This document shows positions 22,510 to 33,400 of a stretch of DNA of 64,000 nucleotides, one piece after another (position 1 is the stretch's first letter; every line of letters begins with the position of its first letter). A program made the position numbers and the translations under genes. The stretch is from Limnomonas spitsbergensis (Eukaryota > Chlorophyta > Chlorophyceae > Chlamydomonadales), in assembly GCA_037349105.1 (NCBI GenBank), contig JAYJMM010000085.1, positions 124,001 through 188,000 of the forward strand, read 5' to 3'. The notes below the pieces were generated by a model. That model searched no databases. It was given only the letters and a program-made list of their open reading frames with translations, and was not told the origin of the DNA.

Positions 22510-22580
22510 TGGGTCAATAACGTTACACCTCTGGGCCCGCTCAAAGCTCGGCCGCGTGGGCGCCCAACTGTTCAGAAGGG
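22510..22580 (-). mobile_element. Solo LINE tail, minus
   Basis: Reads 'gtcaataacgttacacctct' and 'ctcggccgcgtgggcgccca', the reverse complement of the LINE 3-prime end. It continues into an A/G-rich stretch that is the reversed pyrimidine-rich UTR. Confidence 0.75.
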
Positions 22581-22804
22581 AGAAAAGAGACACTAAAAGG
22601 AAGAGGGGGGGGGGAGGAACAAAAGGTGTGCTGGGTGGAGGTGACAAACTTGGGATACCGCTACACCTTACACGCTATGCTAGACTCCAGATGAAAGTTG
22701 ACTGGCGCATGAATGCCTTGGCATCTGGTTGCCACAGGGTCGATGCTAATTGGTCAGTAAGGTATTGGGGAGCTGATGGGACAAATACTTGGTGCATGGT
22801 GGAA

Positions 22805-22875
22805 ACGGTACAGTTGGGCGCCCACGCGGCCGAGCCTTTGTGAGCAGGGCCCAGAGGTGTAATGTCATTGGCATG
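22805..22875 (+). mobile_element. Solo LINE tail, plus
   Basis: Reads 'gggcgcccacgcggccgagc' and 'gcccagaggtgtaatgtcat'. One of the best-preserved tails. Converges with the minus-strand tail at 22510-22580, about 230 bp away. Confidence 0.75.
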
Positions 22876-23209
22876 GTGGAAACTCTTATGGAATTGTTTG
22901 CAGCCGTATTTGATGGTGCTGAACTGCTGCGCTGAGGCGGATAGCCACCATCACACCAAATTTTGTCTCCCTACGCCTCACCAGGGGTATTTGCCAAGCT
23001 TGCATTTATGTGCCTCTTTCTAACCGAGGTACAGATTTCAAAGCAACTAAAACGTTGCACGCCAGGGCTGGTTTATGCACAGACTCTCATAACAGTCAGC
23101 CGCCAGTTCCAGGTGGACGAAACGGTGGAGGTATCCGGACTTATCTTTCAAATTTACAAATATAGGTAGGCTAAATACCGACAACCCTTAACGCAATGCA
23201 CGGCTAATT

Positions 23210-26200
23210 TCATTTCCCAAATGCAAAGCAACGAGTCGAGCAGGCGTTAGCACTCCTAGCGGCGGCCATTCCGCTAAAATCGCAGCGAACATTTGCGTGT
23301 GCACTACGCAGCTGCGGTAATGACAGGGCACGGGGCGCAGCACGTCCAGGCGCCCACATGACGCCCACAACTTCGGCAGCTCGGCAGCGGGGCAGGGCGG
23401 TTGCTGCCACCGAGGAAACTCCGGGACCGGTCTCGCCCCCGCTCTCCCCCCGCCTGCCTCCGCTGCTCCCCGCTGCCCCTGTCGCGGCGTGGACACCCTG
23501 GTATACCATGAGCACGCGGGCGCCGACCTGCGGCCCCCCTCCACTCATGAGCGCCGCTGCCGCCATGAGCGCCGCTGCCGCCGCAAAGCTGAACGCCGCA
23601 AGGATCACAGCCGGAGGCAAGGTGGATATCAGTGACCAAACGGCTGTCGCCGCGCCGGGCGGCTCCATGCCGCCCCCCGATGCCGCAGTTGCCAGGGCCG
23701 GGGCTGCGGCCGCCACCGCCGCCACAGTCGCGGCTGCCCCTTCAGTCAACCCTGCGGTAGCTGCCGCGACTCCATAAAAGGCCATGAGGGGCAGGCACAC
23801 GAGGTAGGAGGTTGAGACCAAAGCGGAGGCCAAGGCCTCGCTCAGCCTGAACTTGCGGGCGAAGAGCAGGGCCTGCGACTCATGGAAAAGGAGCAGCAAC
23901 AGCGACATCAGGAGAAAGTTGCAGAGCGACTGAAGGAACAGCGGCCACAACAGCAACAAAAGCCTCGGAAGCAACAGGGGAAAGGAGAAGCAACAGCAGG
24001 AACAGCTGCCACAGGAGAGAGCAACAGCAGCTATAGCTGTGACGGCATCATAAGCCCAGCAAGACAGTGGAGACTGGAGGCCCAGGTCAGAAATACCCAG
24101 CTGCGTTGTGTCATGACATGGCTGGCCAGAATTGTTACAACATCAGCCCCCCTTATGCACGCCTACAATCCCCCTTGCCTCCCCCCGCCCCAGCCCGAGT
24201 TAACACTTGTCCACACTTCTGAAAAAAAAATCTGGAACGACTTGTGCAAAACTTAAGCCTGACCCAGATGAGCGGGGTCACAAACAGCTGACAAATTAAG
24301 AGTTGCACCCATCCAAGGGTTTTCAAAGGGCGAAGTGGTCCCTGTCCATGACCCCAAGCGAGTGTGCACACGTGTCAATGACGTTACACCTCTGGGCCCT
24401 GCTGAAAAAGGGCTCGGCCGCGTGGGCGCCCAGCGTGTTGGTTGGGGAGGTGGGAAAAGAAAATAAGTGGGTCAGGAACAACAGGGTGAAAAGGAAAAAA
24501 AAGGTGAAGGGGCAGACAGAAGGCTGGGAAAGAAAGGTGCACACGTGTGAGAGCACATTGTGGGTACTCTTCATGCCGGCAGCATCACGACAACAGCAGC
24601 CAACTGAGTGAGATGTGGCCACAAATGAGTGTGAACACCAGTGTACATACAACTAAGGACATGCGGTTGCCAGCATCGCCACCACCGCATCAACCAGCGC
24701 CTGCCCCATACCCTACCTGACCTCAAGTGTGGACACGTGTGTGAACTGACCGTGGGTCACTTACCACAATGGCCGGCAGCGTGACATCTGACTCCAAATG
24801 TAACTGAACCTGTGTGTGAACCCTGACCCCAATTAAGTGTGAACCCGTGTGTGAACTCACCATGTGTACGTTTTTTGAACGCATGTGTGAACTCACCCTG
24901 GGTGCCACCCGAGCCAGCAGGACTACCATCACAACGGTCAGTGGCGTGATACCCAACGTGTACGGTAATGAGTGTCAAACGTGTGTGAACGCATGTGTCG
25001 ACATATGTATGAACGCAAATGTGAACTCACTGTGGGTGCCACCGGTGCCAGCAGCGCCACCACCACAACGGCCAGTGGCGTGAGATCCGTAGCCCACAGT
25101 GCGGCGCCCTGCCCCGCAGCCCCTCCCGCAGCCTGCTGGGACACGGTCAGTGCCGCCCCTGCCATGATGGCTCCTCCCACAAATAGAGGGACTAGTAGCC
25201 GGGTGGAGACGACGTGCCACACATCCACCACCTGCAAGCAGTCCCATCATATATTCATATGACCTCGGACATGATGGATCCAAACACGAATGATGGATCC
25301 AACACACGAATGATGGATCCAAACACACAAAAATATTAAGGCGGAGGGGCTAGCAGCCGGGTGGACAGCGAGTGCCACACATCTGCTAGCTGCAAGCAAG
25401 GCAGGCAGTTTCTTCAAACTACTCCTGCCATGATGGATCCAAAAGTCGGAGGCGCTAGCAGCCGGGTGGACAGCAGGTGCCACACATTTGCTGCGACAGG
25501 CTGCATTTTAGCTGCATTCAGTTTGAAATGTAGCTAACATGTAGCCGATTAAACATGAAATAGCCAAGCTGGTTTTAAAGACCATGAAAACCTTCTGTGG
25601 AAACAACGTAACACATTTTTCCAGCCCATGGCCATCGGGGTGGCACATAATCCCGAGCCCTTCAATCAGCTCACCACCCTCATACAACTCTGAGAACCGT
25701 TGTAAGGTTTTAAGCCCTAGTACTGTAGCTCCGTAGCCATGTGCTGCTTGCACCGTACTGGGTGTAGACAGGGCTACGGCTCTTGTCTTCATCCGGGGGA
25801 AACTCACTACAAGTCCCGGTGTTGGCTGGTTGCTCTTTGTTATCTCTATCCTCTAGGCTCTATCATATATGAACCTTACATATGAATCCCAAGCCCTTCA
25901 TCTGGCTTGCCATGCTTAGAAAATCCCATAGGCCAAACCCTAAATCATGAATGCGCAAACCCTGCAACCAATCACCCTCCTCGTCACCCGGGGCTCATCA
26001 ACTTCAGTGAAATCTCAACGCTAAATATGAATCCTAAACCCTACTTCCGGCTCACCGCCCTCCTAAAACCCTTCACCCTAAATTATGAAAGCTCAACCCT
26101 GCAACCAGTTACCATGCTCATCATCAGGAGCTCATCAACTCCAGCAACGTCATGCCCACCGCTAACAGGAACGGCGGCCAGTTGACAACTGACACCAGGG

Positions 26201-27449
26201 GTAGTGTTCCTTATTTCGGCTACATAAATAAGTAACAAACGATTCGCCATGAGGCGTGGATTAAGGAAGGCACCCGTTCCGCCGTAGCATTAGGTGAGCT
26301 ACCATATTTGGCTGCAGGTTCAACTTCGACAGCCCGCTCAGCCGCCGCCAAAGGCTCAATTAGGACCAAACCTGGACCGGCCTGCCATTGGTGACCACGG
26401 CAACGAATGGAGTCTCCGGCCAGCGGCCAGAGTGTAGCTGACGTGTAGCTGAGTTAAGAAAAAAATAAAACACAGCCAGTTGTCAAGCTTAAGGTGAAGG
26501 TTTCAGGGCTTCAACCATAAACCCTACCACCCCAACCCTACTGGTACAGTGGTACGCTAACAAGCGCTGCAATGTTGGTTACGCCATGCCCACCGCCAAC
26601 AGCATCTGGGGCCGGTCGGTCAACTTAAGGGTTCAGGGTTGAGGGTTGAGATAATTGACCCTTCATTCTTGATTCCTAACCTCTGAACTGTCAGTGGGCC
26701 CAGTTCATCATCCCTGTCAGTAATGGCTGCAGGGGCCAATTGATTCACTTCGGGTTTGAAGGTCGAGCCCTTAATATTCAGCCCTTAACTCTGAACCATT
26801 AATCTATCGATAGGTCCAGCTCACCATCCTGATTGGGTATGGATCCAACGTCGGCAACACCATGCCTGCCGCCGGCGGCAGCAGGGGCCGGTCGGTTCAC
26901 TTCAGGGTTAACCAGTTGCAATATTTGACCCTAAAAACTCCCATTCCCAACCTCTGAGCCATCGGTATTCTCACCATCCTTGCTGGTAATGGCTCCAATG
27001 TTGGCAAGGTCATGCCTGCCGCCAGCAGCAGCAGCGGTCGGTTGGCCGGCGCCAGCACCGCGCTCACCGCGTCGATCGATGGCGGTAGCGGCAGGCCCAG
27101 TGCGCACAGGGACAGGCCCAGCGCGGCGGCCCACAGCGGGGGCTGGATCAGCAGCTCCTGCAACGCATCAGCGACCTTGCCCCCACCGACATCCACCCTG
27201 CAAGAAGCAGCAGCAACAGCAGCAGCAGCAGGAGACATTTCAGGGAATGTGCTTAAGTGTTGGACGCAAGCACCAACAGCGGCACCAAGAGCAGCATGGC
27301 GGCACGGTGGCAGCAGCAGGAGATATTGAGGGGCAGTGCTTAGGTTTTGGAAACCAACAACAGCAGCTACAGGGCATCAGTAACCTTACCCCCCCTCACC
27401 TACACCCCTAAAACAACAGCAGCAGCAACAACAACAGGAGCAACAGCAT

Positions 27450-27489
<40 letters not shown>

Positions 27490-30400
27490 GGCAGCAGCAG
27501 CAGCAACAGGAGGAGACTTTGAGGGGCAGTGCTTGAGTGCTAGACACCATCAGCAGCTGCTGCGGCGCATCCGGAACCTCGCTTTCCCAAACCACAATGA
27601 AAACTTGCCGATCATGTGGCAATAATCAACCTGTATGCATCAGCACCCATTCGTGCCACCTAGCCCAAGAGAGAATTCCCTTTGTGTCTAGGGATGCCTC
27701 TGCTGCGACTTTTACGGCAATGGAGCACTGTCACACCTCTGCGGCTCCGTATGCCTTGCTGATGTGGTCATGTGCAACCTACGGAAAGAGTGTCAGTGCC
27801 TACATGCAAGAGTGTAAGTGCATGCATGAAAGAGTGTCAGTGCCACCCAGCCCGAGTGAGACGCACTTTCTGGCTGCGAGGGATGCCTCTGCCGCGCCTT
27901 CTGCAGCGATTGCACATTGCCACAGCTCAAGCGGCTTATCCATAACACCATCGCGCCACTGCCCCGACTTGACCTGGGAGGGGAGAGTGTGGACAGTGTG
28001 GACAGTGTGGATGGTCACATGGGTACGGGTGCTACGGGTGGGGTGCATGGCAATTGCCAAAGCTCGAGCAGCCGGTCCAGAACCCTGTCCCGCCTGACCG
28101 GGGGGGAGAAGTGTGGACAGTGTGGATGGTCACATGAGTACGGGTGCTGAGGTTGGAGAGGAAGGCACATTGCCGCAGCTCGAGCGGCTTATCCATAACA
28201 CCATCACGCCACTGTCCCGACTTGAACTGGAAGTTAATAGTGTGAAAAGTGTGGATATGATGAGCAGTCACATATTGTTCTCTTGGAGCTGGCAGCTAAC
28301 CCGCAGGGATCACAGCGCGCAGCATTATTTGATTGCGTTAAAAAAATAGAACGAATAAACATGAGTTCAGGTGCTGGGGGTGGAGAGGATGATACACTGC
28401 CACGGCTCGAGAGGCCAATCCCTAACACCGTCCAGCCAGTCCTGAGTTGACCTGAGAGTGCATAGTGTGGACAGTGTGGATTGTGTGGGTAGGGGAACAT
28501 GGATTAAGGAGTTCAGGGTGCATGTGCAGAGTGAACGGTCGCGTGGCTTAAAGATTAAGATCTGTGGGCGGAGAGAATGGGTGGGGGAGACCTGTGGTAG
28601 CAGGCAGATGTTCACAGCGTCGAGTACCAAGGCTTGTGCAACTTTATCTAAAAATCCAACCTTCATTCCGTTTGGGATTACAGAGGCGCAGGTCCTGCAG
28701 GTTGCGAGAGTTAAGTAAGATCAGATAACCTAGTGCTCCTGTTATTATACATCGTGTACCAAGATATAAGCCTTCCCTAAGCAGAGTGCCCCTGTTCAAG
28801 GTGATCAATCACGAACCCTAAGCCCTCAGATTGGCAGCCTCGGATCCCAAGGCCCCGCGCCCCTGCTCAAGACCCGTGTCCCTGTGTAAACCCTTAAGCC
28901 CACACGCTTAGATTCTGGCAGTATCAAGTACGAGGGCTCCATTTTCCTGCTCAAGGCAAGAAACCCTCCAACCCTGATTATGGTAGTATCAAGTATCAGG
29001 GCCTATGCCCCTCCTGAAAAATAGACAACCTAAACATCGATTTGTGAAGCATAATATACCTAGACACAGGTCCAGGTGTGCAGCCCTTTGATTCTGAAGT
29101 GTTCTAGCTTTTCTGTGACTGCCTGTCCAGCTAAGCTATAACACATCACACAAACAAGTGACCACCAGTTGAAAAGAAAAACGAAAGCAGCCGTGAAAAC
29201 AGCTGAACCTGGCCCGAGATGGGCGCAGTGATCTTCTTTGCATATTTAGGGATTAATTAAAATCCGCACTGGTGAAAAAATTGTGAAAAACGAAAGCAAC
29301 AAAATGAAGATCACTGGATGAGCGCCTGGGCACGCCCACAAACGTGCATGCTTGCACAAACACATGCAGACGTGCAAGCACTCGCAAGCCCGCCTACCTG
29401 CCCTGAGCTGAAGGTGCGCACGCCGATGCCATTCATCACCCCGTTGCTCCACTCGCCCTCGTACGTGCCTCCCTATCACAAGACAAAATTAGAAGTGGAT
29501 CCAGCTCTGGGTTCAGGGTTCAGAGTCAGGGTCTAGGGTTTCAGGTTGAGGTGCACACGCCGGTGCCATCTAAAACCTCGTTGCTCCACTCGCCCCCGTA
29601 CATGCCGCCCTAGCAAAAACAAATTACGAGTGGATGCTGCTCTGGGCTGGATCCAGTTTTGGGTTAAGGGGTCAGGGGTCTCGGTTGTCAGGTTAAGATA
29701 TGATGCCATTCATAAAAACCCCGATGCCATTTTTAACCCCGTTTCCCCACCTGCCCTACTACACGGTTTGGATACCATTTTGGTAACGAGTCGTATCCAG
29801 GAACCACTAAAAAATCTCTGTTACTGGTTCGATTGGGATCAACTACTCCCTACACCAATGGCCCAAACAGGAGGGCTGTCTACAATCTGCATCTGCAAAC
29901 AATTTGCAAACATTTGCAAACAAACTGCATCTGCATCTGCAAGCAATAATCTGCATTACATCTGCATGCAATCTGCATCTGCATCAAACAGGAGAGCTGT
30001 CTACAATCAGCGTAACACCCCAGAGCACCATCGACCCGATAAGCCCATGATGTACACAAACAGTGACTGCGCGCGCGGACAAAGTACCGCTGAAGTACAA
30101 GCTTCCTACCTTGGGGTAGTAGTACACGCCTCGCCCGTCCTTCACGTTGTCCCGCCACTCTCCCTCGTACCGTGCCCCACCCTGGTAGCAGTAAACACCC
30201 AGGCCTTCCTTGCGCATGCCCCGCCATTGGCCGCGGTACGTACCGCCGTCCTCGTGCGTGTACATCTCGGGGAAGGCAGGCCCGGCGGTGGCGAATAGGA
30301 GGTACGAGCCAACCCAGACTGATAAAGAGCAACAGGAAAATTACTGAACAACCAGCAGGAGTGGATTTGCGACTCAATTACTTGCAGGAGTGAATCAGTA

Positions 30401-33400
30401 GGAGTGAATCTGCAAATGAATTAATTCGCAGGAGTGGATAAGTGGGAGTGGATCTGCAGGAATATATCAGTGGGAGTGGATCTGCAGGAATAGATCAGTA
30501 GGAGTGGATCTGCAGGAATATATCAGTAGGAGTGGATCTGCAGGAATATATCAGTGGGAGTGGATCTGCAGGAATAGATCAGTGGGAGTGGATCTGCAGG
30601 AATAGATCAGTGGGAGTGGATATTCAGGAATAGATCAGTGGGAGTGGATCTGCAGGAATAGATCAGTGGGAGTGGATCTGCAGGAATAGATCAGTGGGAG
30701 TGGATCTGCAGGAATAGATCAGTAGGAGTGGATCTGCAGGAATATATCAGTGGGAGTGGATCTGCAGGAATAGATCAGTGGGAGTGGATCTGCAGGAATA
30801 GATCAGTGGGAGTGGATCTGCAGGAATAGATCAGTGGGAGTGGATCTGCAGGAATAGATCAGTGGGAGTGGATCTGCAGGAATAGATAAGTGGGAGTGGA
30901 TCTGCAGGAATAGATCAGTGGGAGTGGATCTGCAGGAATAGATCAGTGGGAGTGGTTCTGCAGGAATAGATAAGTGGGAGTGGATCTGCAGGAATAGATC
31001 AGTGGGAGTGGATCTGCAGGAATAGATCAGTGGGAGTGGTTCTGCAGGAAAAGATCAGTATGAGTGGATCTGCAGGAATGGATCAGTGGGAGTGGATCTG
31101 CAGGAATAGATCAGTGGGAGTGGATCTGCAGGAATAGATCAGTGGGAGTGGTTCTGCAGGAAAATATCAGTGGGAGTGGATCTTCAGGAATAGATCAGTG
31201 GGAGTGGATCTTCAGGAATAGATCAGTGGGAGTGGATCTGCAGGAATAGATCAGTGGGAGTGGATCTGCAGGAATAGATCAGTGGGAGTGGATCTGCAGG
31301 AATAGATCAGTGGGAGTGGATCTGCAGGAATAGATCAATGGGGGTGGATCTGCAGGAATAGATCAGTAGGAGTGGATCTGCAGGAATGGATCAGTAGGAG
31401 TGGATCAGCAGGATTAGATCTGCAACTGGGTTTCTCTGCTGGGGTGGATCTACAGATGAGTTCATGAATGAGTGCAGATAGCAGCATGAAATCTCTCTCT
31501 CGTTTCTCTCAAACGCTGATTTCTACCGCCTCTTCTCTCTTAAATAAACAATAACTGGTTCCTTCCTACCTCTCCTGAATAAACAAAGGCCCTCTCTCCC
31601 TTTTCGCTATCTCTTGGGTAAACAAGGACTCTCTCTCCCTCCCTCTCTGTCCTACCTGCAGCATGATTGATCATATCCAGTAGCACGAGTGGCTGCTGAG
31701 TGCCTCTCTATCCCTCCTACCCTTTCCCATCTTTTCTCCTCCATCTCTCTCCCTCCCTCTCCCCCCTCCCTCCTTCCCTTTCCTCTCTCTCTCTCTCTCT
31801 CCCTCTTTCTCCCCCCTCCCCCCTTCCCTTTCCTCTCTCTCTCTCTCCCTCTTTCTCCCCCCTTCCCTTCCCTTTCCTCTCTCTCTCTCCCTCTTTCTCC
31901 CCCCTCCACCTTCCCTTTCCTCTCTCTCTCCCTCTTTCTCCCCCCTCCCCCCTTCCCATTCCTCTCTCACTCCCTCTTTCTCCCCCCTCCCTCCTTCCCC
32001 TTCCTCTCTCTCTCTTCCCTCCTCCTCCCTCCTTCCCCTCCCTCTCTCTCTCTCTCCCTCTCCGACCTACCTGCAACATGGTTGATCATATCCAGTAGCA
32101 CGAGTGGTTGCAGCGCCCCTCCTCCGAACACAGCCTCCACCAGAGGATATGCAGTGAGGTGCAGAGAGCCGCCAGTGGCAGATCCTGAACAGAGGGAGGG
32201 ACCACAGATGAGGAGGCAGAACAAGAGGAAACTTCTGACGACTGTTAATTAATAAAAATAAAATAAAAAATAAGGGCAGCAATGTTCGACAAAGCAGAGG
32301 AATAGGAAATGTCTCAATACTGAATCATAATTCATAAAAAACAACATTCACTTCTGGATGGTCACGGGCTATTGCATATTTAAGCGTGCTTCAGCTACAA
32401 TTAAGCTACATCACGGCATACGGCCGTGGGGGCCTGATTCAGTAAGCCCTACTGCTAGGGCCACCGGCCGGAGGCCGGTCAAGGTTCTAATCGGCTCAGT
32501 AATGGTTGCCCGGCAAAACCCCAAAGGTGCTTTGGCATGCACTAAAATAAACCCTGTCATTGGCTATTGCTTCAAGTAAAGAAATGTATTTGTTTCCGTA
32601 TAAACGTCCTCAGGTTTGTAATCTTTGCCTTATGACCAAAGCTAACGAGCTATATCCCAAAGCTAACGAGCAAAACAGGAGTGGTTTGAGCAAAGACACG
32701 TGCTCTCAATGTTCAACTGACACCAGGTGTCGACGATAGAGACCTAGTACTGAAGTGTATCCCTCACCACCGTGCAACATTAATGATGAGGGCAATGAAG
32801 CATAACTTCAGTAAAAACGTAAAACCGGTTTGACTATGCGTTTAATCAATTATTTTTGGACGTGCGCGGAGGAGTGGTGCGCGACAGAACAATAATTAAC
32901 AAGTATTGTGAGGGGTGCGCAGAGGAGTGTTTCTGGCACCAAATATCAAACAAGTTCACGTGTGCGCCGCCGTGTAGGGTATTTTTGCCTGCGTGACGAA
33001 TTTGATATATTATTCATCAAAAGGGGTGCGCGGACCCTATCCCGTTTTACGGTATCATCTATCATTTGCAACCAAGGTACGCCCCACCTGTGATGACCGC
33101 ACGCTCTCTCATGGGCTTGGACATGCAGTACAGCCTGCATGGCGCAATGGTCATGCAACGGCTGAGGATCAGGGCCTCTTGATTTTCGATCGGCTCCCAG
33201 TTCCCTGTTGAGAACAATTTCCGCTACGATTCAGCTACAAAATCGCCTTCGGCTGTGGGCGCCTGGTGCAACACAACCTATTTCATTCCTTTGATTCAGC
33301 TTCAATTCAGCTGCATCATGGTTTACAGCCAGGTGTCCTAGAGCAACAAGCCCTGCTGCCTGGGCCACTGACCGCAGGCCGGCCGAGATTAGTTGGTAGA

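Noticed and set aside
28618..28695. Exon candidate ending VLDAVNICLLPQ before the MORN-linker exon
   Set aside because: It breaks the phase between exons 7 and 8, which join perfectly without it and keep the MORN register.
30385..31430. Regular 28-bp repeats resembling a CRISPR array
   Set aside because: Units are head to tail with no unique spacers, in an intron of a eukaryotic gene.
31652..32224. Glu/Arg/Gly-rich and Ser/Leu/Pro-rich ORFs
   Set aside because: Translations of a CT/GA microsatellite; the true coding part is only the AEC exon at 32184-32071.
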